A stretch of 64,000 nt of DNA from assembly GCF_003049725.1 (NCBI RefSeq), contig NZ_QAGM01000003.1:117803-181802 (forward strand). The letters run 5' to 3'. Origin of the DNA: Oceanimonas marisflavi. Lineage in GTDB: Bacteria; Pseudomonadota; Gammaproteobacteria; Enterobacterales; Aeromonadaceae. The stretch's first letter is position 1. The number at the start of each line of letters is the position of its first letter. The position numbers and the translations under genes were made by a program. The notes beneath the pieces are model-generated. The model was not told the origin of the DNA and did no database searches. It saw only the letters and a list, made by a program, of their open reading frames with translations. Below, piece after piece: positions 30,125-43,156 of the stretch.

Positions 30125-30613
30125 TCAGGTCAGGGAGAACTGCCGCCGGCATTTGCGTAACAGCAGGAAAATCCAGGGCCAGAACACCATGCTGCTGACA
30201 ATGGACCAGAAGTAATGGTAATCCACCTGAATATCGCGGTTGAGGTAGGCAGTCCAGAAGATCAGCAGCTTGTTGAGCATCACCAGCGCGCCCACCACAA
30301 AGGCCTGCTGCCACACCGAGTAATTGCGCATGCGCTGAAACTGGGATGCCGCCAGGTACACCGGGATCACCAGTGCCAGGGCGCGCACTCCCAGCACCGA
30401 CCCCAGCAGCAGATCCAGCAGCAGGCCGGCCACAAAGGCGGTGCCCACATTGGCCCTGTGTGGCAGGGCAATGCTCCAGTACAGCAGGGTGATCAGCAGC
30501 CAGTCGGGCCGAAAGGGAGCGATCGGATCCGGCAGTGGCAGAATGGACAGCATCAACGCCAGTGCCAGACTGAGTATGATGCCCAGACGGCTGCGCAAGG
30601 GAAAGGCGCTCAT
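30125..30613 (-). CDS. mreD: Rod-shape membrane protein MreD
   Basis: Inner-membrane component of the elongasome. The 162-residue protein has about five hydrophobic segments (for example LGIILSLALALMLSILP and VGTAFVAGLLLDLLLGSVLG) and the family motif PFRPDWLLITLLYWSIALPHR. The ATG overlaps the mreC stop (ATGA), so translation is coupled to mreC. Confidence 0.95.
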   Translation of the reverse strand: MSAFPLRSRLGIILSLALALMLSILPLPDPIAPFRPDWLLITLLYWSIALPHRANVGTAFVAGLLLDLLLGSVLGVRALALVIPVYLAASQFQRMRNYSVWQQAFVVGALVMLNKLLIFWTAYLNRDIQVDYHYFWSIVSSMVFWPWIFLLLRKCRRQFSLT

Positions 30614-31476
30614 GGTTTATCCTCGGTGAGCGGTTCGGCCTCGGGTTCTGTTATTCTGGGCTCGGGCCACAGCAACAGCAGGTAGCGCACCCGGTCCAGC
30701 GCGGCAAAGGGCGTGACGCGTATATCGGCAAAGGGCTGACCTTCCTCATAACCCACATGAGTCACCCGGCCTACCGGGTAGCCCTCGGGAAAGCGCCCGG
30801 CCAGACCGGAGCTGAGCAACACATCGCCTTCCCGAATATCGGTATTGCGGGTAATGTTGTCGAGCACCAGCCGATCCAGCCGGCCGCTGCCACTGGCGAT
30901 GGCACGAATGTCGTTGCGCGCCACCCGCACCGGAATACCGTGGCTGGCATCGGTGATCAGCAATACCCGGCTGGTGGTTTTGCCCACCGAGATCACCTGG
31001 CCGACCACCCCCTGTTCGTTCAGCACCGGCTGACCTTCAAACACGCCCTGCAGGCTGCCCTTGTCGATCACCACCTGATGGGAAAAAGGGTCGGTATCCA
31101 CCGCCATGATCTCCGCCACCATGCGCCGGGCATCCCGTCGCACCGGCGAGCCCAGCAGCTCACGCAGACGCTGGTTTTCCTGCTCCAGGTGACGCAGCCG
31201 CAGCAGATCGTCCTGCAGCAGGAACAGTTCCCGTTTCATGCGCTCGGTCTGATTAAGCAAGGCCTGGCGAGACATCAGCTGGGTAGAGGCGGAGTCCAGC
31301 AGCAGTCGCGGACTGTTGGCCATGTACTGCAGCGGACTGACCAGGGAATTGAGGTACAGCTTGATATCGGTAAAGGACTGGTAGCGACTGTCCGCTACCA
31401 TCAGGGCAAGACTGGCCAGCACCGCCAGAGTCAGGCGAATGGGCAGGGAAGGTCCACGACCGAAAATGAGTTTCAT
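30610..31476 (-). CDS. mreC: Rod-shape protein MreC
   Basis: Bitopic inner-membrane protein that links cytoplasmic MreB to PBP2/RodA. The 288-residue protein has an N-terminal membrane segment (about 12-30), a periplasmic coiled coil (about 65-110, QTERMKRELFLLQDDLLRLRHLEQENQRL in pieces) and the beta-barrel domain (VIDKGSLQGVFEGQPVLNEQGVVGQV). It is 35 bases after mreB and overlaps mreD by 4. Confidence 0.96.
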   Translation of the reverse strand: MKLIFGRGPSLPIRLTLAVLASLALMVADSRYQSFTDIKLYLNSLVSPLQYMANSPRLLLDSASTQLMSRQALLNQTERMKRELFLLQDDLLRLRHLEQENQRLRELLGSPVRRDARRMVAEIMAVDTDPFSHQVVIDKGSLQGVFEGQPVLNEQGVVGQVISVGKTTSRVLLITDASHGIPVRVARNDIRAIASGSGRLDRLVLDNITRNTDIREGDVLLSSGLAGRFPEGYPVGRVTHVGYEEGQPFADIRVTPFAALDRVRYLLLLWPEPRITEPEAEPLTEDKP

Positions 31477-31511
31477 GAAAACGAAGCGAGCCGGTCACCC
31501 GGCCCGGTTTA

Positions 31512-32621
<1,110 letters not shown>

Positions 32622-32696
32622 CTAGCAAGGCGCATCCCCGCTCAAGAGTGGTCACAAACGAATACGAGTTTTAATAAATCAATAAGTTCCCTACAC

Positions 32697-33665
32697 TTGC
32701 ATCAATACAATTCCTTTTCTCTGTTTAACGTGCCTTCACTGCAACACTGGCAATTGCTCTTTCAGCATCACCTTTCGCCTCTTCAGCCGGTTTGCCACCC
32801 TCTGCTGAAACGACACGGGCTGACCCTGCAAATCAAGCGGGATGACCTGTTACATGCTTCCATTTCCGGCAATAAATGGCGAAAGCTGAAATATGTGCTG
32901 CGCCAGGCTCTGTCGGACAAGGCCGCCGGGGTGCTCAGCTTTGGCGGCGCCTGGTCCAATCACCTGCATGCCCTGGCCGCCGCCGGTCACCTGCTGGGGC
33001 TACCGACGATTGGCATCGTGCGGGGCGAGCCCGAGTATGCCGGCAACCCCACGCTTTCCGATGCGCAAGGCTGGGGCATGAAGCTTGAGTTCATCGACCG
33101 GCAAGGCTACCGCCGCCGTCACGATCCCGACTTTCTGGCCGGGCTGGCAAACCGTTACCCCGGCTTTTACTTCATTCCCGAAGGGGGCAGCTGCGCCCTG
33201 GCCCTGCCCGGCGTGGCCGAGCTGTGGCAAGAGTTGCCCCCCTGCGATGAACTGATATTGCCGGTGGCCAGCGGCGGCACCCTGGCCGGCTTGCTGTCTG
33301 CCCGCCCGGCAGGCACCCGGGTTACCGGGTATGCCGTACTCAAGGGCAAAGGCTGGCTGGCCGATACCGTGTCCGGCCTCCATCCACCTGCAGCCGGTGA
33401 TCCGGGCTGGCAGCTGCGGCTGGACCATCACGGCGGTGGCTATGCCAGATGCAATAACATGGACAGACAGGCCATCTCGGCCTTGAGCGAGGCGCTGGCG
33501 GTGCCGCTGGAGCCGATCTACAGCGGCAAGGCCCTGCTCGGCCTGTTCCGGGATATCGAGGCCGGCCATTACGCTCCCGGCAGCCGGCTGATTTTTCTGC
33601 ATACCGGCGGCCTGCAGGGCGCCAGAAGCTATACCAGTTCAAAACGTTCGGGGCAGGAGAAGTAA
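32697..33665 (+). CDS. PLP-dependent ACC deaminase / D-cysteine desulfhydrase-like enzyme
   Basis: Fold-type II PLP enzyme of about 322 residues. The PLP lysine is in HASISGNKWRKLKY (Lys60 from the TTG start), as in ACC deaminase and D-cysteine desulfhydrase. Other matching parts are FGGAWSNHLHALAAAGHLLG (substrate carboxylate loop), VASGGTLAGLL (phosphate loop) and IFLHTGGLQG near the end. The exact substrate cannot be read from sequence. The start is uncertain: TTG at 32697 has no clear ribosome-binding site, and a GTG at 32730 is an alternative. The gene is inserted between mreB and csrD, and its last 37 bases overlap the end of csrD on the other strand. Confidence 0.85.
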   Translation: MHQYNSFSLFNVPSLQHWQLLFQHHLSPLQPVCHPLLKRHGLTLQIKRDDLLHASISGNKWRKLKYVLRQALSDKAAGVLSFGGAWSNHLHALAAAGHLLGLPTIGIVRGEPEYAGNPTLSDAQGWGMKLEFIDRQGYRRRHDPDFLAGLANRYPGFYFIPEGGSCALALPGVAELWQELPPCDELILPVASGGTLAGLLSARPAGTRVTGYAVLKGKGWLADTVSGLHPPAAGDPGWQLRLDHHGGGYARCNNMDRQAISALSEALAVPLEPIYSGKALLGLFRDIEAGHYAPGSRLIFLHTGGLQGARSYTSSKRSGQEK

Positions 33666-35542
33666 TAGCCCTGGCCGGCGTGCACCCCCAGCTGACCGAG
33701 GCATTCCCACTCAGCCTCGGTTTCCACTCCCACGGCAATCACGCGGGTACGGTTGCCCAGACAGTTTCCCAGCAGGCTGCGCACCGCCATCTGGTTGACC
33801 GGCTTTTTGTCTATTTCCCGCACCAGACTGGGGTGCAGCTTGAGGTAGTCGAGGTCGTAATCCTTGATATATTGAGTACTGACCACATCCTGGCCCGCAT
33901 GATCCACCGCCAGACGGCACCCCAGCGCCTTGAGCGCGCGCAGCGGCTTGTCCAGCTCCAGAAAATGCCGGCTGACACCGGCTTCCGACAACTCAATCAC
34001 CAGCTCACCCAGCAGGGCCTTGGGCAATTGGATCAGTTCGAACACCAGCCAGCGATGAAATCCCCGGTTAAGCAGGCTGGCCACCGACAGGTTGACCGCC
34101 AGGGTGGCGCGACGATCGCTTTCCTGCAGCAGGGTCAGACAGCGCAACAATATGCAGCGATCCAGGTCCTGCAACAGGCCACATTTCTCCGCCATGGGCA
34201 GAAAGTGACCCGCCGCCAGCTCCCGGCCCCGCTCATCGTGAATACGCGCCAGCAGCTCCAGGCTTTCGGGCTCACCGCCGCGCAGGCTGTAAATACCCTG
34301 CCGGTCCAGCATGACGGCATCCTGCTCCAGCAAGCGTCCCAGCAGGGTACGCCAGCGCACCGTGCCCTTGCCGCTGCTCTCCTCGGTCAGCCCCTTGTAA
34401 TACATAAAGTAACCGTCACCACCCTGCAGGGCGGCACTGCGCAGGGCCAGCTCGGCCTCTTCTTCCACCTGATGCAGTTGTTCGCCAAAACGGAAACAGA
34501 CACCGCCGATAAACAGGGAGGGATCACGCACCTCGTCGGGCCAGTGCAGCCGGCGCAGCAGCTTCATGACCTGGCGGGCGGCATCGAGGGCTTCACTTTC
34601 CACCTGGTTGGGAAACAGCAGGGCAAAGGTGTTGCCGGTATAGCGGGCCTGCAGGGCACCCGGATAACGGCGGATCAGATGGCCCAGATAGACAGAGGCC
34701 GACTTGAGCAGCTCGTCGCCCCGCTCAAACCCCAGCTTCTGGTTGATATGCTCCAGATCCTGCAGCTCTACCAGCAGCAGGGCGCCGGAATGGCTGGCGG
34801 AATCGTTGAGGGCCGCTTCCAGACGATTGTCAAAAAACACCCGGTTGCCGATACCAATCTTGCGGTCAACAAACACATTGGCGCGAATAAAGGTATCGAA
34901 CCGGCTGCGCTCCTTGCGTGCCTCACGCAGATCCGCCATCAGCTTGTCCAGAGCCTGGCTGGCGCTCTGGGGCCATTCTTCACGGGGCTGGTGCTGCAAC
35001 ATGCTGAGCCGGCCAGACAGGATCAGACGACCGCGCTGATCGAGCAGTTCGGCCCCGCGCAACTGGCGGCGAACCCAGCGCAGGCTGAACAGCAGGCCGG
35101 CAAACACCAGCATAATGGCACCGGTCAGCCCGGAGACCGCCGCCAGGGAATGATCGATATCGTAAAAAGGCGGCCGCAGCACCAGCTGCACCGAGAGCTG
35201 CTCGTCACTGCTCAGGCTGCGATGGTATTCCCGGTAAATATCGCTCTCGGAAAGAGACTGGGTGGCCTGATAGCGATAATACTCCCGCTCTCCCTTGCGC
35301 ACCGTAAACTCGATAATGTCATTCACATCGAGCAATGCCGGCAGCCAGCGGTCGATGGCCGGCTGCGCTGCCGCATCCGGTTGCCATGCCTCATCGACCA
35401 TGCGCACCACAGAATCGACCTGGCGCTGCTGGTAGGCTATTCCCATCTGGTAAAAACTGATTCCGGCGCCAACCAGCACCATCAGCACGGCCGCCAGCAC
35501 GCACAGGGTGATGGTGGTAATAAACTGATTGGTGAATTTCAT
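33629..35542 (-). CDS. csrD: Degenerate GGDEF/EAL regulator CsrD
   Basis: RNase E specificity factor that targets the sRNAs CsrB and CsrC for decay in E. coli. The 637-residue protein (E. coli 646) has two N-terminal membrane segments (about 12-32 and 134-156) around a periplasmic domain. A HAMP-like linker is followed by a GGDEF-like domain whose signature reads TGNTF and an EAL-like domain in which the catalytic motif is lost (around ELLARIHDERGRELAAGHF). Both are therefore expected to be catalytically dead in c-di-GMP metabolism, as in CsrD. Position beside mreB is conserved. A CsrB-type RNA lies 14 kb away in this window. Confidence 0.93.
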   Translation of the reverse strand: MKFTNQFITTITLCVLAAVLMVLVGAGISFYQMGIAYQQRQVDSVVRMVDEAWQPDAAAQPAIDRWLPALLDVNDIIEFTVRKGEREYYRYQATQSLSESDIYREYHRSLSSDEQLSVQLVLRPPFYDIDHSLAAVSGLTGAIMLVFAGLLFSLRWVRRQLRGAELLDQRGRLILSGRLSMLQHQPREEWPQSASQALDKLMADLREARKERSRFDTFIRANVFVDRKIGIGNRVFFDNRLEAALNDSASHSGALLLVELQDLEHINQKLGFERGDELLKSASVYLGHLIRRYPGALQARYTGNTFALLFPNQVESEALDAARQVMKLLRRLHWPDEVRDPSLFIGGVCFRFGEQLHQVEEEAELALRSAALQGGDGYFMYYKGLTEESSGKGTVRWRTLLGRLLEQDAVMLDRQGIYSLRGGEPESLELLARIHDERGRELAAGHFLPMAEKCGLLQDLDRCILLRCLTLLQESDRRATLAVNLSVASLLNRGFHRWLVFELIQLPKALLGELVIELSEAGVSRHFLELDKPLRALKALGCRLAVDHAGQDVVSTQYIKDYDLDYLKLHPSLVREIDKKPVNQMAVRSLLGNCLGNRTRVIAVGVETEAEWECLGQLGVHAGQGYYFSCPERFELV

Positions 35543-35654
35543 TTGCTGTCCCTGCCGCCACCGGCATGGTGCCGGCGGCTCCTGTCTTCCCTACATTCAG
35601 GTGAAGCCTTCACCTTTATATTATTTCCGTGTCACTCAGTGTTATCGCGCGGCC

Positions 35655-35688
35655 AAAACAACAAAAGGCCCCGCCGAACGGGGCCTTT
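35655..35688 (-). terminator. Rho-independent terminator after ssb
   Basis: AAAGGCCCCG / CGGGGCCTTT (35664-35688) is a perfect 10-bp stem. On the minus strand it is followed by TTTTGTTGTTTT. It lies 10 bases beyond the ssb stop. Confidence 0.9.
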
Positions 35689-35698
35689 AACTTCCAAC

Positions 35699-36289
35699 TT
35701 AGAACGGAATATCGTCATCAAAGTCCATCGGCGGCTCGTTGTACACCGGCTGACTCTGGGGCTTTTGCTGCGGCTGACTCTGGGAAGGCTGCTGTGGCTT
35801 GTTGCCGCCATACTGGGACTGACCGCCCTGCTGACCATACTGGCCGCCGCCCTGCTGCTGACCCCAGTTGCCCTGTTGCTGACCACCACCCTGCTGGCCC
35901 TGACTCCAGCCGCCCTGAGCCTGCTGGCCACCACCCTGAGGCCGGCCGCCCAGCATCTGCATGGTGCCGCCCATGTCCACCACTACCTCTGTGGTATAGC
36001 GATCCTGACCGCCCTGGTCCTGCCACTTGCGGGTCTGAAGACGGCCTTCCACATACACCTGAGAGCCCTTGCGCAGGTACTCACCGGCGATCTCGGCCAG
36101 CTTGCCGAAAAACACCACCCGGTGCCACTCGGTACGCTCACGCTGCTCGCCGCTCTGCTTGTCGCGCCAGGTTTCGCTGGTGGCCAGGGTAATGTTGGCG
36201 ACGGCATTGCCGTTAGGCATATAGCGCACTTCGGGATCCTGACCCAGGTGCCCGATCAGGATGACTTTGTTGATGCCTCTATTGGCCAT
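35699..36289 (-). CDS. ssb: Single-stranded DNA-binding protein
   Basis: Homotetrameric SSB for replication, repair and recombination. The ATG at 36289 ([23 protein letters not shown]), preceded by GGAG, gives 196 residues. The OB-fold occupies residues 1-115. The linker is very rich in Gln and Gly (GGGQQ / [15 protein letters not shown] repeats). The C-terminal tip is the protein-interaction tail MDFDDDIPF. It follows the MFS gene by 14 bases on the same strand and is probably cotranscribed with it; in E. coli ssb diverges directly from uvrA. Confidence 0.98.
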   Translation of the reverse strand: MANRGINKVILIGHLGQDPEVRYMPNGNAVANITLATSETWRDKQSGEQRERTEWHRVVFFGKLAEIAGEYLRKGSQVYVEGRLQTRKWQDQGGQDRYTTEVVVDMGGTMQMLGGRPQGGGQQAQGGWSQGQQGGGQQQGNWGQQQGGGQYGQQGGQSQYGGNKPQQPSQSQPQQKPQSQPVYNEPPMDFDDDIPF

Positions 36290-36303
36290 AACTTGCTCCG
36301 TAC

Positions 36304-37677
36304 TCACAGGTTGATCAGGCGTTTGGCCTGATCCAGTTCAAAAATATTGCCATCTACCTTGAGGTAGGCAGCGCCTTCATCGGGAATGATCAGCGCCTCA
36401 TGCACACCCGGCAGCGCCATCAGCCGCTGCAGCAGCTGACTGCGGGCAGACTCTGACTCTATCTTAACACCGATGGGCAGAATATGAGACCGCACCCTGC
36501 TGACATTGGCCATGCCGGTCGACAGCCAGAACCAGAACACCATGGTCAGGGCGACCAGGATAAAGACACCGGCCCCCCCCAGCAGCTGGAACAGGCCGCC
36601 GCCCAGCACGCCGCCGAGAAAGGCACCGAAAAACTGACTGGTGGAATAAATGCCCATGGCAGTGCCCTTGCCGCCGGCCGGCGCCAGCATCGACAGGAAC
36701 GCCGGCAACGAGGCTTCCATAAAGTTAAAGGCGGTAAAATACAGCACCATGGCCACCGCCAGCAGCCACAGCTGGCCCTGGCCCAGCGCCATCAGCACCA
36801 GCGCCACCATCATCACCAGAATGGAGGCCTGAAACAGCACCTTGTTCATATTGCGCCGGGCGCCGAGGATCAGAAAGGGAATGATCAACACGAACGACAG
36901 TATCAGCGCCGGCAGATACAACCACCAGTGGTGCTCCGCTACCAGGCCGGCCTCTTTCAGCGACAACGGAAAGGCTACAAACACGGCCGTCAGGGTCATA
37001 TGCAGCAGCATGATGCCAAAGTCGAGGCGCAGCAGCTGCTTGTCCCTGAGCAGGCGGCCAAACAGCTCGGGGGCGGCGGTCACGTCCCGGATCTGGCCCT
37101 TGCTCACCGAGTCCGGCAGCATAAAACGCACCATGACGATACCCACCAACGCCAGCAGCGCCGTGGCCCAGAACACCCCGGACAACCCGAACAGCGCCGC
37201 CAGCACCGGACCGGCAACCATGGCGGCGGCAAAGGAAATGCCGATGCACACGCCGATAATGGCCATGGCCTTGGTACGGTTCTCTTCCCGGGTGATGTCG
37301 GCGGCCAGCGCCAGTATGGCCCCGGCAATGGCGCCGCTGCCCTGCAGCACCCGGCCAATCACCACGCCGTACACCGACTCGGACAGGGCCGCCACCACAG
37401 AGCCGGCGGCAAACAGCGCCAGGCCGGCGTAAATCACCGGTTTGCGGCCAATGCGATCCGACAGCCAGCCGGCGGGGATCTGCAATATCGCCTGGGTCAG
37501 GCCATAGGCGCCGATGGCAATGCCCACCCACAGGGGTGAGAAGCCTTCCAGGCTGCTACCGTACAGGGCGAAGACCGGCATGATCATGAACAGGCCCAGC
37601 ATGCGCATGCCAAAGATACTGGCCAGAGTAAAGGACGCCCGCCGCTCCTGCGGGCTGAAGCCTTGCTGATCGCTCAT
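36304..37677 (-). CDS. MFS transporter with C-terminal ferredoxin-like domain (YajR-like)
   Basis: Major facilitator superfamily transporter of 457 residues with about 12 membrane segments. The MFS motif A region is present ([16 protein letters not shown], about residues 65-80). After the last membrane segment a soluble domain of about 65 residues ([33 protein letters not shown]) resembles the YAM domain of E. coli YajR. The substrate is unknown, although the group is often annotated as drug efflux. It diverges from uvrA and lies upstream of ssb. Confidence 0.9.
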   Translation of the reverse strand: MSDQQGFSPQERRASFTLASIFGMRMLGLFMIMPVFALYGSSLEGFSPLWVGIAIGAYGLTQAILQIPAGWLSDRIGRKPVIYAGLALFAAGSVVAALSESVYGVVIGRVLQGSGAIAGAILALAADITREENRTKAMAIIGVCIGISFAAAMVAGPVLAALFGLSGVFWATALLALVGIVMVRFMLPDSVSKGQIRDVTAAPELFGRLLRDKQLLRLDFGIMLLHMTLTAVFVAFPLSLKEAGLVAEHHWWLYLPALILSFVLIIPFLILGARRNMNKVLFQASILVMMVALVLMALGQGQLWLLAVAMVLYFTAFNFMEASLPAFLSMLAPAGGKGTAMGIYSTSQFFGAFLGGVLGGGLFQLLGGAGVFILVALTMVFWFWLSTGMANVSRVRSHILPIGVKIESESARSQLLQRLMALPGVHEALIIPDEGAAYLKVDGNIFELDQAKRLINL

Positions 37678-37691
37678 GAGAGATGGTTCCG

Positions 37692-37707
37692 CTGTTATTG
37701 TTCACAA
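37692..37707. promoter_or_regulatory. Candidate LexA (SOS) box upstream of uvrA
   Basis: CTGT-N8-ACAA at 37692-37707 differs in one base from the gammaproteobacterial LexA core CTGT-N8-ACAG. It lies in the 148-base divergent spacer that would serve both uvrA and the YajR-ssb transcript. uvrA and ssb share an SOS box in E. coli, which makes the site plausible, but a single 7-of-8 match can occur by chance. Confidence 0.35.
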
Positions 37708-37825
37708 AAGAGCGGCAGTTTAACACGGAGCGCCGGTCAAGATTAATCCCCTTAATGCGCCCTTGGATGGCCATGCATCCGGTGCCATACTAGCCGGTCT
37801 GGTTAAAGACTTGGTCAAGCTGCAG

Positions 37826-40654
<2,829 letters not shown>

Positions 40655-40679
40655 TAACAACCAATAAAGGAGTCAGGGA

Positions 40680-42407
40680 ATGACCCGAGTTACACTGCCT
40701 TACCTGTGGTTCTGGTGTTTTGCCGCCTGGGCCCTGGGGGGCATGCATTTTTTTATGCACAACCCCGGCGGCTCCGGCCTGTATCTGCCCTTCAACATGA
40801 CCGGCTGGATCCTGGTGTCACTGATGATCGGCCTGGGGTTGTGGCAGCTGACTCTTAACCGGGCCGTGGTATACAGTCGCTTTCACCTGGGGTGCTGGCT
40901 GGCCTTTGCCCTGCTGATGGTACCCCTGCTCTACCCCGGCGCAGAATTTGCGGATCGGGCCCTGCCCCGGCTGGCCGGACTGGCTGGTGGCCTGCTGTTC
41001 TGGTTTGCCCTGCTGCAGTGCCGCTTTGACGAGCACGGCCGCTGGCGTCTGCTCTACCTGCTGCTGGCGGCGGTCAGCCTTGAAGCCTTGCTGGGGCTGG
41101 TGCAGTACTACCTGCTGGAGCCCGGCAATCCCATTGGTTACAACACCAAAACCAACCGGCCCTACGGTATTTTTCAGCAGCCCAATGTGATGGCCAGTTT
41201 TATGGCCACCGGACTGATGCTGGCCTGGTATTTGTGGCTGGAAGACAAACGCCCTGTACCCGTTATTCGCCGGGTCTGGCTGGGAGCCGTGCTGGTGGCC
41301 ACACCGCTGTTGCTGGTGGTGCTGCAATCCCGGGTGGGGCAGCTGGGCGGCCTGGTGGGCGTGCTGTTGTTGCTGCCGCTGAGCTGGCAGCACAGCCGGC
41401 GTCATACCTTTGTCTTGCTTGGACTGGTGACGCTGGGCATGACGCTGGCGCTGGTATCCATGGCGTGGGTGGAAGGCGTGCAGCGGGGCGCTGAAGTCTA
41501 TAACGATGCGGGTATGCGCAAATACTACTGGCAGCAAAGCCTGGCGCTTATCGGCCAGCATCCCTGGACCGGCACCGGCTACGGCGACTTTGAACGGCAG
41601 TTTATGGAATTTTACGCCAGCCAGAGAGAGACCCAGGCCGGCCTGCCGCCCATGGAGCCCAATCTGGATCATCCCCATAACGAGCTGCTGTTCTGGGGGG
41701 TGGAAGGGGGCCTGCTGCCGGTATTGGCCATAGCAGGCATCGCGCTGGCCTTTGTGAGGCTGCTGTGCCGGGTCCCCTGGCGCCAGGCGCTGGCGCTGGC
41801 GGCGCTGGTGTGGCCCATCGCCCTGCACAGCCAGACCGAATATCCCTTCTATCATTCCCTGGCCCACTGGGTGACGCTGCTGGTGCTGCTGTACTGGATC
41901 GATCAGCGACTGCAATCCCCCCGGGAAGCGGCCTATGGCCACCGGCTGCTGGCCCGCTTTACCGCCCTGCTGATCCCGGCACTGGTGGTGCCCTTTATGG
42001 CCACCGGTTTGCAGACGGCAAAGGTGATCACCCAGTATGAACGAAGTGGCGGCAAGGATCCGGCCCTGCTGCTGGAGGCCAGCAACCCCATGGCCTGGCT
42101 GACCCGGCTGGAATTCAACTCCATGTCGCTGCAGCTGGCCATCGCTACGGCGCAGCAGGACAGCGACGCGTTGCAGACCTATCTGGACTGGGGCCGGGAG
42201 TTCGTGCGCCATACTCCCCGCATCAGTATCTACCACAATATGGTGCTGGCACTGCAGCAGCTGGACCGGCCCGAAGAAGCGCAACGTTTACTGCAACAGG
42301 CCCGCACCTACTATCCCGGTGCGGAACAACTGAGCGAAGATACCATGAGCCAGGCCATGCTCTCGGTCGACAGCAGGCGCTCGGCCGGTGCTCAGCCGGG
42401 CGCCTGA
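40680..42407 (+). CDS. O-antigen ligase / PglL-family membrane protein
   Basis: A 575-residue polytopic protein with roughly a dozen hydrophobic segments. A large loop contains GTGYGDFERQFMEFYA and DHPHNELLFWGVEGGLLPV, the Wzy_C / PglL hallmark with a conserved His-Asn-Glu. A C-terminal part of about 150 residues is soluble and helical. PglL proteins transfer lipid-linked glycans to pilins or other proteins, while WaaL/Wzy relatives act on O-antigen; the sequence does not decide between them. A strong AAAGGAGTC ribosome-binding site precedes the ATG, 25 bases after uvrA. No glycan cluster or pilin gene is nearby. The end overlaps the cyclase gene by 16 bases, tail to tail. Confidence 0.8.
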   Translation: MTRVTLPYLWFWCFAAWALGGMHFFMHNPGGSGLYLPFNMTGWILVSLMIGLGLWQLTLNRAVVYSRFHLGCWLAFALLMVPLLYPGAEFADRALPRLAGLAGGLLFWFALLQCRFDEHGRWRLLYLLLAAVSLEALLGLVQYYLLEPGNPIGYNTKTNRPYGIFQQPNVMASFMATGLMLAWYLWLEDKRPVPVIRRVWLGAVLVATPLLLVVLQSRVGQLGGLVGVLLLLPLSWQHSRRHTFVLLGLVTLGMTLALVSMAWVEGVQRGAEVYNDAGMRKYYWQQSLALIGQHPWTGTGYGDFERQFMEFYASQRETQAGLPPMEPNLDHPHNELLFWGVEGGLLPVLAIAGIALAFVRLLCRVPWRQALALAALVWPIALHSQTEYPFYHSLAHWVTLLVLLYWIDQRLQSPREAAYGHRLLARFTALLIPALVVPFMATGLQTAKVITQYERSGGKDPALLLEASNPMAWLTRLEFNSMSLQLAIATAQQDSDALQTYLDWGREFVRHTPRISIYHNMVLALQQLDRPEEAQRLLQQARTYYPGAEQLSEDTMSQAMLSVDSRRSAGAQPGA

Positions 42408-43156
42408 ACAAAGCGCACCCGGAACAGCCGGGGCCACCATTTGCCGGTGAGGTAAAACTCACCGGTGTTCTCATTGTGAGCAATGCCGTTAAGTACCGCT
42501 TCCCGGTGCCGGACCCGGCCACTCAGCGGCAACAGCGGCGAGGCGTCGATGACCCCGTCCACTTCTCCGCTGTGTTTGTTGATACGCAATATATGCGCTT
42601 CTTTCCAGACATTGGCGTAGATATGTTCACCCACACAGGCCAGATCGTTTAGTCTGCCCTGAGGATAACCGCCGAGGTGAACTTCCAGCCGCTGTTGCAA
42701 GGCGAAGTCTTTCGGGCTGCGCTGCTGCAGGGCCGTGCTGCCATCACTCATCCACAGACTGTCACCGTCAAAACACAGGCCCCAGCCTTCCCCCTGATAG
42801 GAAAACGCCCTGCTCAGTTGCAACTCCGGCAACCGCCATACCAGCGCCACACCTTCCCGCCAGGTCAGCTGTACCAGCCGCTTCCCCACCCTCGCCAGCC
42901 CTTCGCCAAACAGGCTGTCTGACAATGTGATCATACGTTCCGGCGCAGCGGTGTCGTGACCGAGCCGGCGCAGACTGGACTGGCCATAAAGACCGGTACT
43001 CTCGAACAGCCGGCCATCGTGCCACTCCAGACCCTGAGTAAAGGCGTTAATGTCATGGGGCAAGGCCTCCAGCACCTGTACCGTCATCCGCTCTACCGCC
43101 AGAGCCTGGGCACTCAGCCAGAGCAACCCCCACAAGCACCCGCTTTTCAGATTCAC
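42392..43156 (-). CDS. Glutaminyl-peptide cyclotransferase
   Basis: Bacterial beta-propeller glutaminyl cyclase that converts N-terminal glutamine to pyroglutamate, probably in the periplasm. The 254-residue protein has a signal peptide (SGCLWGLLWLSAQALA). It then matches the family: VLEALPHDINAFTQGLEWHDGRLFESTGLYGQSSLR, NDLACVGEHIYANVWKEAHILRI and VLNGIAHNENTGEFYLTGKWWPRLF. Its start overlaps the lipoprotein gene upstream by 4 bases, so it is the last gene of the ClC-MCE operon. Confidence 0.9.
   Translation of the reverse strand: MNLKSGCLWGLLWLSAQALAVERMTVQVLEALPHDINAFTQGLEWHDGRLFESTGLYGQSSLRRLGHDTAAPERMITLSDSLFGEGLARVGKRLVQLTWREGVALVWRLPELQLSRAFSYQGEGWGLCFDGDSLWMSDGSTALQQRSPKDFALQQRLEVHLGGYPQGRLNDLACVGEHIYANVWKEAHILRINKHSGEVDGVIDASPLLPLSGRVRHREAVLNGIAHNENTGEFYLTGKWWPRLFRVRFVQAPG

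Noticed and set aside
35720..35960. Repetitive Gln/Gly-coding sequence as a DNA repeat or CRISPR-like array
   Set aside because: It is the low-complexity linker of SSB; repeats are short, irregular and in frame. No CRISPR array was seen anywhere in the window.
33680..36331. An 883-codon open frame on the plus strand
   Set aside because: It runs antisense through csrD and ssb, both well-supported families. Its translation is low-complexity Gln/His-rich, as expected from the reverse of GC-rich codons.
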